From: Candidatus Kaiserbacteria bacterium | GTDB taxonomy: Bacteria > Patescibacteriota > Minisyncoccia > Phycocordibacterales > UBA2100 | NCBI GenBank assembly: GCA_026996985.1 | Contig: JALWJR010000018.1 | Location: 1 to 6,573, forward strand | Length of the DNA stretch: 6,573 nt | Direction of reading: 5' to 3' | Part shown: positions 1-5,739 of the stretch, one piece after another | Layout: the number at the start of each line of letters is the position of its first letter | Numbering within the stretch: position 1 is the stretch's first letter | Position numbers and translations under genes: made by a program | The notes under the pieces: generated by a model | Seen by the model: the letters and a program-made list of their open reading frames with translations, nothing else | Told to the model about the DNA's origin: nothing | Databases searched by the model: none

Positions 1-686
1 ACATTACCGTTTATGTGATCAATTTTGTAACCCAGCTTATCTATTTGTAAAATATCACCATCTTGGAGGTAAATAACTCGCTTCGTAAAATCTGACAGAG
101 CAAGAGCATCAGATGCCAAAAAGTACTCTCCTTCCCCCACTCCCAACACCAGCGGAGAAGAAAGTTTGGAGGCAAAAATTCTATCACCTTCTTTTGTAAA
201 CGCCACAATGGCATATGCCCCTTTGAGCATTTTCAAAGCGCTTTTGAAAGCCTCAAATGGGTCTTTGGTTTGCTTTAAAAAGTAGTCAAAAAGTCCCGCC
301 ACTTTTTCGGTGTCCGTGTCGGTTTTAAATTTATAACCTTCCTGCTCTAAAAAATCTTGTATTTCTTTGTAATTTTCTATAATTCCGTTGTGTACGATAA
401 ACACATCGCCAACATTGTGCGGGTGAGCATTTTTAACAGATGGTTTGCCATGTGTAGCCCAGCGAGTGTGCCCTATGCCCAAACCCCCCTTTCTTGCTTT
501 TTCCGACTTTAAAAGTTGGATGAGGTTTTTAAGTTCGCCGACGCTTTTTTTGTATACGATGTTGTTATCTTGAACATATGCCACTCCGGCGCTGTCGTAT
601 CCCCTGTATTCCAGGTTTTTTAATATTTTCAACAGGACCTCTTTGGGGTTGTGAATTTCACCTATGTACCCGGCTATTCCACACAT
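1..686 (-). CDS. glmS: Glucosamine--fructose-6-phosphate aminotransferase (isomerizing), N-terminal part; 3' end cut by window edge
   Basis: GlmS makes glucosamine-6-phosphate from fructose-6-phosphate and glutamine, the entry step to UDP-GlcNAc for peptidoglycan; it is cytosolic. The visible 228 residues are the class II (Ntn) glutamine amidotransferase domain: the start MCGIAGYIG supplies the catalytic Cys2 after Met removal, followed by YRGYDSAG (about 27-34), GHTRWATHG (72-80), VHNGIIEN (98-105) and TDTDTE (122-127), all GlmS signatures. The two SIS isomerase domains would lie beyond base 1. The start is fixed by the invariant MCGI terminus. It lies 5 nt after the stop of the deoxyribonucleotidase gene, in a very A/T-rich stretch with no Shine-Dalgarno, so it is probably co-transcribed and perhaps translationally coupled. 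No glmS ribozyme is visible upstream. PurF and AsnB share the fold, but RGYDSAG and GHTRWATHG with this spacing fit GlmS best. Confidence 0.96.
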   Translation of the reverse strand, partial: MCGIAGYIGEIHNPKEVLLKILKNLEYRGYDSAGVAYVQDNNIVYKKSVGELKNLIQLLKSEKARKGGLGIGHTRWATHGKPSVKNAHPHNVGDVFIVHNGIIENYKEIQDFLEQEGYKFKTDTDTEKVAGLFDYFLKQTKDPFEAFKSALKMLKGAYAIVAFTKEGDRIFASKLSSPLVLGVGEGEYFLASDALALSDFTKRVIYLQDGDILQIDKLGYKIDHINGN

Positions 687-691
687 ATTTT

Positions 692-1141
692 TTACTTATT
701 TAATAAATAATTTAATACTTGCTCCCAACCTCTAAAGGGAGGCTGTCCGAAATGTATATGCTCTCCTTGAAAACCGGAGACGCCGTTTACTTCTCTATCG
801 TCTATCAAAAAATCTCCTCTTAGTAAATCTTTTCTGTGTGAAAGAATGAGTCTTCTTTTAAATTCCGGAAAATGCTTATCAAGCCAAATTCTTTTTTCAG
901 ACCAAGCTTGCGGGTTGTTCCAAGGAGCCGTTGAAAGAACAAAAAGATCGTACTTATTGGCAAGTGTTTCAACCGCTTCTTTGGCACCTTTAACTGTTGG
1001 TAAATTGATGAAAAATTCCGGTATTAACGTTGGTTTTTTGTATTTGCTCAGTTGCCCTTCGGTGAGACTGTCAACTCCGGCTTGAAAATCTGCCAATACT
1101 CCATCCATATCAATGTATATGATTTTATTTTTTCCTGTCAT
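692..1141 (-). CDS. 5'(3')-deoxyribonucleotidase-like HAD phosphatase (NT5C family)
   Basis: This 149-residue protein resembles the NT5C family of HAD phosphatases, which remove phosphate from deoxynucleoside monophosphates. Motif I is DMDGVLADF (residues 11-19), giving the nucleophile Asp11 and acid/base Asp13. Motif II is LSTAPW (69-74), with Ser70/Thr71. The motif III lysine is probably Lys104 in SHRKD, and motif IV is FLIDDRE (111-117), with Asp114/Asp115. The WSEKRIW segment after motif II is typical of the family, and the length is near that of small bacterial members. The start overlaps the methyltransferase stop as ATGA (1138-1141), indicating translational coupling, and glmS begins 5 nt after the stop. 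A separate -10-like element sits just upstream. The substrate is inferred from family; a general HAD hydrolase acting on another phosphomonoester cannot be excluded. Confidence 0.87.
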   Translation of the reverse strand: MTGKNKIIYIDMDGVLADFQAGVDSLTEGQLSKYKKPTLIPEFFINLPTVKGAKEAVETLANKYDLFVLSTAPWNNPQAWSEKRIWLDKHFPEFKRRLILSHRKDLLRGDFLIDDREVNGVSGFQGEHIHFGQPPFRGWEQVLNYLLNK

Positions 1142-1815
1142 GGTCTGTAGTATATCATTTTAATATTTCCAAAACGAGATTGTTCGCTATGCTCTTTTTT
1201 AAATCCCGCTTTAGAGAAAAGATTTTCAGCTTCTTTTTTGGAATAAAGACAAACGGGAGAAAGTACATCAAACCTGAGCCTGTCTTTTTCATTTTCTATT
1301 TTGCAAAATCTTTTTTCAAGCGGAACGTTCGCGCAAGGGTAACTTTTTGCAAATTCGCTCTCGGGTGTGGAGATTGTGGCGAAAACTTTTCCGCCGGATA
1401 CCATTTTTTCATAAATTAAAGACAAAAGATTAACGGCATTTTCATACGGTAGGTAATGTATAACTCTCTGCAGTAAAGCAAAAGATATTGGCTGTAAATC
1501 AGTTCTTTGTAATTTTTCAAGATTTACTTGTTTGAAAATGAGCTTTTCTAAAGATAGCGCGTTTGATATTTGTTGAAAGTGCTCTGTAAGATCAAGAGAG
1601 TCAAACAAAAAGACTCTATATCCCAAAATGGAGGCTATTGTTGAGACTCTTCCAAAGCCACAGCCAAAATCCGCACCGGCGCGTACATTCCCCTGCCAGT
1701 TGAGTAAAAATTTGATCAATTCTTTCTCAAGCGCATCAACTCTTTCGGCTGAGACAAGTTTACCTTTGCCATGGGATTTCATATTGCTCAAATTCGGGTA
1801 AGAGTTTTTTATCAT
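1138..1815 (-). CDS. Class I SAM-dependent methyltransferase, substrate unknown
   Basis: The protein has a Rossmann-type methyltransferase core. Motif I is ADFGCGFGRVS (residues 48-58), the glycine-rich SAM loop; an acidic strand end follows at FLFDSLD (69-75); and ISFALLQRVIHYLP (110-123) corresponds to motif IV/post-motif region, followed by a helix and SGGKVFATIS (140-149), the usual strand 5 hairpin. No substrate-recognition domain is recognisable, so the target (small molecule, protein or RNA) is unknown. The annotated ATG at 1815 overlaps the exonuclease gene by 56 nt; a second ATG at 1782 (Met12) would cut this to 23 nt and still leaves the fold whole. Neither start has a Shine-Dalgarno, so the start is uncertain. 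The stop overlaps the next gene's start as ATGA. Confidence 0.8.
   Translation of the reverse strand: MIKNSYPNLSNMKSHGKGKLVSAERVDALEKELIKFLLNWQGNVRAGADFGCGFGRVSTIASILGYRVFLFDSLDLTEHFQQISNALSLEKLIFKQVNLEKLQRTDLQPISFALLQRVIHYLPYENAVNLLSLIYEKMVSGGKVFATISTPESEFAKSYPCANVPLEKRFCKIENEKDRLRFDVLSPVCLYSKKEAENLFSKAGFKKEHSEQSRFGNIKMIYYRP
1142..1157 (-). promoter_or_regulatory. Candidate extended -10 promoter directly before the deoxyribonucleotidase ATG
   Basis: On the minus strand TGaTATACT (1157 to 1149) matches the extended -10 consensus TGnTATAAT at all but one base. A start seven bases downstream of the hexamer would fall at 1142, one base before the ATG at 1141, giving an essentially leaderless mRNA. 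No good -35 is seen 16-18 bases upstream. The element lies inside the end of the methyltransferase gene, so it would be an internal operon promoter. Confidence 0.35.
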
Positions 1816-2356
1816 ATAAAAGGCGTGATATTACCTCGGCGTGTGAAAGCGCTCCGGTGAGTGCGTTGTGAGGTTTCGGTTCTTCCGGAATGCCACAGTA
1901 GTTAAGTATTGCATCCAAATCAAGAGCGCTCCTTTTGTGTTCTTTGTCTATGGGGGGTTGTATTCCCCTTTTTACCATGTGCATCCACGCCAGAGAGTGA
2001 GAGTCTATGGTTCTGTATGCAAACGGGTAATCAAGTCCGGCGCGTTCTGTGGCCGCTTTTACAAAATCTCTATCAAAAGAAACGTTTTGCCCGGCGAGAG
2101 TTCTGTCTTCAAGCTGCTTGCTCCAGTCGAGAAAATTTCTGATGAGTTCGGCCTCTGTCATTTTATTTTTATCCGTTATTTCTTGCTCGGAAAAACCGTT
2201 AACTTCCAGTGCTTCTTTGGATATATGAGCTCCATCCCAAATTCTGCACTCGGCATAAAATCTGTTCTCGGGATTTTGCAAATCCAAAGCGCCCAATGAC
2301 ACAATTGAGTGTTTGTTATAGTTTACCCCTGAGGCCTCAACATCTAAAACCAGCAT
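1760..2356 (-). CDS. DEDDh-type 3'-5' exonuclease (RNase T/DnaQ fold) with an altered final catalytic position
   Basis: This 198-residue single-domain protein has the DnaQ/RNase T exonuclease fold, which trims DNA or RNA from the 3' end using two metal ions. Exo I is VLDVEASG (residues 3-10), with Asp5 and Glu7. Exo II is AGQNVSFDRDF (88-98), with Asp95 after the conserved N-x3-D pattern. Exo III is PHNALTGA (162-169), where His163 matches the DEDDh histidine, but the expected Asp five residues later is Gly168 (codon 1853-1855). The N-terminus begins right at the first strand, supporting the ATG at 2356. There is no polymerase fusion, so it is more likely a repair or RNA-processing enzyme than a proofreading subunit. 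It appears to head a four-gene group ending in glmS and has its own candidate leaderless promoter. The family is sure; the activity is less certain because of the missing Asp. Confidence 0.88.
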   Translation of the reverse strand: MLVLDVEASGVNYNKHSIVSLGALDLQNPENRFYAECRIWDGAHISKEALEVNGFSEQEITDKNKMTEAELIRNFLDWSKQLEDRTLAGQNVSFDRDFVKAATERAGLDYPFAYRTIDSHSLAWMHMVKRGIQPPIDKEHKRSALDLDAILNYCGIPEEPKPHNALTGALSHAEVISRLLYDKKLLPEFEQYEIPWQR

Positions 2357-2391
2357 TTTACTATTATGTAAAAAAACAAACCAAAACGCAA
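2357..2391 (-). promoter_or_regulatory. Candidate leaderless promoter for the exonuclease operon
   Basis: On the minus strand TTGCGT (2391 to 2386) is separated by 17 bases from CATAAT (2368 to 2363). The -10 matches TATAAT at five of six bases; the -35 shares only TTG with the consensus. Counting seven bases on from the -10 places the start at 2356, which is the A of the ATG. No Shine-Dalgarno is present, consistent with leaderless translation. A better -35 match (TTGACG, 2400 to 2395) is spaced too far away at 26 bases. Confidence 0.45.
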
Positions 2392-2404
2392 ATCCGTCAA
2401 ACAG

Positions 2405-2436
2405 ATAACCTACAAGGTTCGACCTTGTAAGGTTAT
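2405..2436. repeat. Large near-perfect inverted repeat overlapping the rlmH stop; possible terminator or dispersed repeat
   Basis: The arms ATAACCTACAAGGT (2405-2418) and ACCTTGTA-A-GGTTAT (2422-2436) pair over 14 bases with a 3-nt loop and a single bulged base at 2430. The rlmH stop codon (2433-2435) is inside one arm. In the rlmH transcript the hairpin would form right at the end of the message, but what follows is CTGTTTG and not a clean U-tract, so it is an imperfect intrinsic terminator. It may instead stabilise the 3' end, bind a protein, or be a copy of a dispersed palindromic repeat. The structure itself is directly visible. Confidence 0.85.
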
Positions 2437-2867
2437 GCTCTGTGGTATGGGTGGTTGTTTAAAACCGAAAGAGCTCTGTAGACACTCTCTGCAAGCGCTA
2501 AACCGGCGATTTCATGTGGCATTGTAAGTTTGGAGAGAGATAAAAGAAAGTCTGCTTTTTCTTTGAATTTTGCTGTAAACCCGTCTGCCGGACCGATTGC
2601 AAAAATCAAGCTGTTGCCTTGCTTGATATTTTTTTCTAAAAAATCGGCAAACTCCAGTGTGGTAAACTCCTCTCCCCTCTCATCCAAAGTGATAAGCAAA
2701 CTTTTGCTGGCATCCGCCAACTTTAAAATTTTGTCCTCTGAGTTGTTGTTATCTTTAACATAAACCAGCTCGGTTTTTAAAAAGCGATTTGCTCGCTTTA
2801 CGTATTCTTCTATAAAATCTTTAAGGCAGTTTTTGGGTTTGCCCGTTAAAACAATTTTTATTTGCAT
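2433..2867 (-). CDS. rlmH: 23S rRNA (pseudouridine1915-N3)-methyltransferase RlmH
   Basis: RlmH is a SPOUT-class enzyme that methylates N3 of pseudouridine 1915 in helix 69 of 23S rRNA, acting on assembled 70S ribosomes. Diagnostic segments are LDERGEEFTTLEFADFL (residues 61-77), the SAM-knot strand FAIGPADGF (89-97), KLTMPHEIAGLALAE (near 113-127), and the C-terminal VLNNHPYHRA (135-144), matching the family's HPYHR ending. At 144 residues it is somewhat shorter than the usual 155-159, and the knot glycine motif (typically IGG) reads IGP; the fold markers are otherwise intact. The ATG at 2867 has no Shine-Dalgarno and lies 12 bases after a tRNA-like remnant. With no promoter visible immediately upstream, it is probably transcribed with tRNA-Tyr. 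A large palindrome covers the stop codon. Confidence 0.95.
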   Translation of the reverse strand: MQIKIVLTGKPKNCLKDFIEEYVKRANRFLKTELVYVKDNNNSEDKILKLADASKSLLITLDERGEEFTTLEFADFLEKNIKQGNSLIFAIGPADGFTAKFKEKADFLLSLSKLTMPHEIAGLALAESVYRALSVLNNHPYHRA

Positions 2868-2879
2868 AGAAAATGTTTG

Positions 2880-2916
2880 TGCGCCGGGTAGGATTCTGTG
2901 TCAGCCCTCCCGTCGC
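2880..2916 (-). pseudogene. tRNA-like remnant: acceptor and T-arm 3' copy of tRNA-Tyr
   Basis: The 3'-most 17 nt of the neighbouring tRNA-Tyr plus two flanking bases are repeated exactly (2878-2896 equals 2942-2960). Upstream of the copy on the minus strand, GCGACGG (2916 to 2910) resembles the tRNA-Tyr 5' acceptor strand GCGTCGG at six of seven bases and can pair with the copied CCGGCGC apart from one mismatch. The 22 nt between them could close a weak T-arm-like helix. D-arm and anticodon arm are absent, so it cannot be a working tRNA. It may be an internally deleted tandem tRNA copy or an integration scar. Confidence 0.55.
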
Positions 2917-2940
2917 AAAAGCATGCTCTGCGCGTGCTTT
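2917..2940 (-). terminator. Hairpin after tRNA-Tyr, possible weak intrinsic terminator
   Basis: In the minus-strand transcript AAAGCACGC and GCATGCTTT form a stem with one A-C mismatch around the 5-nt loop GCAGA, ending in four T. It begins three bases after the mature tRNA 3' end. The T-run is short, and rlmH downstream has no obvious promoter, so read-through or a processing role is likely. Confidence 0.35.
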
Positions 2941-2943
2941 CTG

Positions 2944-3027
2944 TGCGCCGGGTAGGATTCGAACCTACGTAGGGCAAAGCCCGCGAGGTTTACAGCCTCG
3001 TGCGTTTGACCACTCCGCCACCGACGC
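2944..3027 (-). tRNA. tyrT-like (tRNA-Tyr): tRNA-Tyr (anticodon GUA)
   Basis: The 84-nt class II tRNA folds cleanly. The acceptor is GCGTCGG (3027-3021) with CCGGCGC (2951-2945), including a U4-G69 wobble. The D-arm is GCG...CGC (3018-3002), the anticodon stem CGAGG/CCTCG (3000-2996 and 2988-2984) with loop CTGTAAA, so the anticodon is GTA (plus positions 2991-2993). The 15-nt long variable arm has a GGGC-TTT-GCCC helix, as expected for bacterial tRNA-Tyr. The T-arm GTAGG-TTCGAAT-CCTAC is perfect. The discriminator is A (2944). The next bases are CAG, so CCA is not encoded and must be added by a nucleotidyltransferase. It has its own strong promoter and precedes rlmH. Confidence 0.97.
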
Positions 3028-3065
3028 GCCAGGGTAATTTTAGCAGTTACCGACTGTGATTTCAA
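3028..3065 (-). promoter_or_regulatory. Sigma70-type promoter of tRNA-Tyr
   Basis: TTGAAA (3065 to 3060) and TAAAAT (3042 to 3037) each match the consensus at five of six bases and are separated by exactly 17 bases. The predicted start is near 3030, three bases before the mature tRNA 5' end, so the 5' leader removed by RNase P would be about 3 nt. The -35 sits only 8 bases after the clpB stop codon. Confidence 0.72.
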
Positions 3066-3090
3066 GTTAATTGCTATTTGTTAATCACAG
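3054..3090. repeat. 8-bp inverted repeat spanning the clpB stop codon
   Basis: CTGTGATT (3054-3061) and AATCACAG (3083-3090) are perfect inverted repeats with a 21-nt loop that contains the clpB stop (3074-3076). Read on the plus strand the second arm is followed by CTTTTTT, giving terminator shape towards antisense transcription into clpB. On the minus strand no T-run follows. One arm overlaps the tRNA-Tyr -35 box. The function is unclear and chance is possible. Confidence 0.4.
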
Positions 3091-5737
3091 CTTTTTTATG
3101 CGAGCTGTTGTTTATTTCAAAAATAAAGTTATCTTTTTCTGTCGTAACTTTTACTTTGTCTTTTTCTTTCAGTTCACCCGATATCATTTTTTGCGCTATG
3201 GGAGTTACTATTTCTTTTTGTACAACACGTTTTAGAGGTCTTGCTCCATATTGGGGAGTATAACCTTTTTGGGCTATCAGAGTTAAAGCCGAAGGTGCAA
3301 GAGTTAGAGAAACTCCTTTTTCGGCAAGTCTTTGCTTTACCTCTTGTATGTGCATTGAAGCTATTTTTTTCACTTCAGCCTTGGAGAGTACGTCAAAAAT
3401 TATTATTTCATCAAGTCTGTTTATAAACTCGGGTCTAAAGAAGTCTTTCAATGTTTTTTCTATTTTTTCTTTTATTTGCTCGTATTGAGCTTTTTCGTCT
3501 TTTCTGTGACTGAAGCCCAAGGTTGCCATTTTATTTATATGCTCGGCGCCAAGATTGCTTGTCATAATAATTACGGTGTTTCTAAAGTTTACAGAACGCC
3601 CTTTTGCATCGGTAAGTTGTCCGTTATCAAGAACTTGCAACAATATGTTAAACACCTCGGGGTGCGCTTTTTCCACCTCGTCAAAAAGTACAACCGAATA
3701 TGGCCTGTGTCTTATTTTCTCGGTTAAATTGCCACCATCTTCGTGTCCAACATAGCCGGGAGGAGAACCTATCATTTTAGAGATGGCATGTTTTTCCATA
3801 AACTCCGACATGTCAACACGTATCAGAGCATTTTCATCATCAAACAAAAACTCGGCCAAAGCTTTTGTTAGCTCGGTTTTACCAACTCCGGTGGGGCCGA
3901 GGAACAAAAACGAACCTATCGGTCTTTTTGGATCTGCAAGACCGGCTCTTGATCTTTTTATTGCATCAGCTATTTTTGATACTGCCTCATTTTGTCCAAC
4001 TATTCGCTTGTGCAAAAAGCTTTCCATTTTAGAAAGTTTTTCCATTTCAGATTGCAACATTTTTTCAGCCGGAATTCCTGTCCACTTTTGAACAACTTTG
4101 GCAACATCTTCGGCCGTAACTTCTTCTTTTATGATAGCCTTTCCTTTGCGAAGGTTTTTTCGTTTTTGTGTTTGCAATTGCAATTCTTTTTTAAGAGCCG
4201 GAATTTTACCATGCCTTATTAAGGCGGCTTCCGCTATGTCTGCTCTTGCTTCCGCCGATTCGGCTTGTTGATTTAGCTCTTGCAGTGTTCTTGTTATATT
4301 TTTTATTCTGTTTAAGACCTTTCTTTCATTCTCCCAAGCGATTTCAAGCTCAGATACGGACTCTTTCAAGTCCGCTATTTCTTTTTCAATTTTTTGTAAC
4401 CTTTGTTTAGGTCCTCTTTTTCCTTCTTGAGCTTCGGAAAGCAGAGCCTCTTTCTCTATTTCCAATCTTAAGATTTTTCTATCCGTATTTTTCAGTTTTT
4501 CCGGTTTGTTCTCCAGGGCAATACGCAAAGCGCTTGAAGCTTCGTCTATAAGGTCAACCGCTTTGTCAGGTAGAAATCTGTCGGTTACATATCTTGCCGA
4601 CAAATTAACGGCGGCGACTATTGCTTCATCGGAAATCTTCACTCCGTGATAGAGTTCGTACCTCTCTTTCAAACCGCGCAAAATTGTTATAGCATCTTCA
4701 ATTGAAGGTTCTTCAACCAAGACCGGCTGAAATCTTCTTGTAAGAGCCGGGTCTTTTTCAATGTGTTTTTGATATTCGTTTAAAGTGGTGGCTCCTATTA
4801 CTTGTATCTCACCTCTGGCGAGAGCCGGTTTAAGCATGTTTGACGCATCCATTGACCCTTCGGCTGAGCCGGCGCCAATTATTGTATGCAACTCATCTAT
4901 AAACAAAATTATGTTTCCATCTGAGCGCTCCACTTCTTTCATTATGGCTTTTAATCTCTCTTCAAATTCTCCCCTGAATTTGGTTCCCGCTATCAAAAGA
5001 CCCAAATCAAGAGATACAAGCTCCTTTCCTTTTAGGGATTCCGGTACTTCTCCAAGTGCTATTTTTTGCGCCAATCCTTCAACTATTGCGGTTTTTCCAA
5101 CTCCCGCCTCACCTATCAAAACTGGGTTATTTTTTGTACGTCTGGAGAGTATTTGTATTACTCTGTCAATTTCGGTTTCTCTTCCGATTGTCGGATCAAG
5201 TTTGTTTTCAACCGCGAGAGTTGTCAGACTTTTTGTAAAGCGCGCAATTGCCCTGTTTTGTTTTGGTGGCTCTATATCTTTTATTTTTCCGGTTTTTATG
5301 TCCGAGTATATTTTTGCAACCTCGCCTCTGTTTATGTCAAAGCTGTCTAAAACCGCTTTGGCTTCTCCGGGCCTGTCTAAAATTGCAATAAAGAGATGTT
5401 CCGTGTTTATGTTTTTTTCTCCAAATCCGGCAGCTATATGCATTGCATCATGTTGCAGAATTTGAGCCAGCTCTTTTGTAAGGTAAAGTTGCATTGATGG
5501 AGACAAAGTGTCCGCCGAAGCCCCCTCTTCTAAAGCGTCATATATCAAGTCATACAGATGTATGGTGTCTACATCCATTTTCTCCAATATGGCAAGAGTA
5601 AGACTTTCTTCCTGGGTGAGAAGCGCTGCGAGCAAATGCAAAGGGTTTACGTGATTTTGCCCGCGCTCTATAGCTATTTGGTGCGCTTTGTGCACCGCCT
5701 CTTTCGCCTTGGTTGTAAATTGCTGAAATGGCATCAT
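3074..5737 (-). CDS. clpB: ATP-dependent disaggregase ClpB (Hsp100) with a ClpC-like LGF loop
   Basis: ClpB is a cytosolic hexameric AAA+ unfoldase that extracts polypeptides from aggregates, normally with DnaK. Domains in order: Clp_N repeats (about 1-145); NBD1 with Walker A GEAGVGKT (209-216), Walker B ILFIDE (277-282), pore loop GTKFRG (251-256) and arginines in TRRF (333-336); a long coiled-coil middle domain (about 405-535), which separates ClpB from ClpA and ClpC; NBD2 with Walker A GPTGVGKT (614-621), Walker B VVLFDE (682-687), pore loop PPGYVG (659-664) and TSNLG (726-730); then the C-terminal small domain with YGARPLKR. At 887 residues it is about 20-30 longer than typical. The segment after TSNLG is expanded and carries LGF (740-742), as in ClpP-binding partners, and the DnaK-contact Tyr of E. 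coli ClpB (503) corresponds to His509. Two ATGs occur in tandem (5737 and 5734); no Shine-Dalgarno. A clear promoter lies immediately upstream; no CIRCE or tandem CtsR site is seen. The stop is TAG. Confidence 0.96.
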   Translation of the reverse strand: MMPFQQFTTKAKEAVHKAHQIAIERGQNHVNPLHLLAALLTQEESLTLAILEKMDVDTIHLYDLIYDALEEGASADTLSPSMQLYLTKELAQILQHDAMHIAAGFGEKNINTEHLFIAILDRPGEAKAVLDSFDINRGEVAKIYSDIKTGKIKDIEPPKQNRAIARFTKSLTTLAVENKLDPTIGRETEIDRVIQILSRRTKNNPVLIGEAGVGKTAIVEGLAQKIALGEVPESLKGKELVSLDLGLLIAGTKFRGEFEERLKAIMKEVERSDGNIILFIDELHTIIGAGSAEGSMDASNMLKPALARGEIQVIGATTLNEYQKHIEKDPALTRRFQPVLVEEPSIEDAITILRGLKERYELYHGVKISDEAIVAAVNLSARYVTDRFLPDKAVDLIDEASSALRIALENKPEKLKNTDRKILRLEIEKEALLSEAQEGKRGPKQRLQKIEKEIADLKESVSELEIAWENERKVLNRIKNITRTLQELNQQAESAEARADIAEAALIRHGKIPALKKELQLQTQKRKNLRKGKAIIKEEVTAEDVAKVVQKWTGIPAEKMLQSEMEKLSKMESFLHKRIVGQNEAVSKIADAIKRSRAGLADPKRPIGSFLFLGPTGVGKTELTKALAEFLFDDENALIRVDMSEFMEKHAISKMIGSPPGYVGHEDGGNLTEKIRHRPYSVVLFDEVEKAHPEVFNILLQVLDNGQLTDAKGRSVNFRNTVIIMTSNLGAEHINKMATLGFSHRKDEKAQYEQIKEKIEKTLKDFFRPEFINRLDEIIIFDVLSKAEVKKIASMHIQEVKQRLAEKGVSLTLAPSALTLIAQKGYTPQYGARPLKRVVQKEIVTPIAQKMISGELKEKDKVKVTTEKDNFIFEINNSSHKKAVINK

Positions 5738-5739
5738 AT

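Noticed and set aside
687..760. glmS ribozyme/riboswitch upstream of glmS
   Set aside because: The 5-nt gap and the upstream coding sequence leave no room for one, and no ribozyme core is visible.
846..2299. Several shorter plus-strand frames opposite the deoxyribonucleotidase, methyltransferase and exonuclease
   Set aside because: All are antisense to genes with clear family motifs and have no features of their own.
2411..2429. GGTTCGA in the palindrome looks like a tRNA T-loop
   Set aside because: The loop is only 3-5 nt instead of 7, and no acceptor, anticodon or D-arm surrounds it.
3055..3089. TGTGA and TCACA half-sites resembling a CRP box
   Set aside because: The half-sites are 25 bases apart rather than the required 6.
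4785..5465. Long open frame on the plus strand opposite clpB
   Set aside because: It is antisense to the strongly conserved ClpB N-domain and NBD1, shows no recognisable motif and has low-information composition; a shadow of codon bias.
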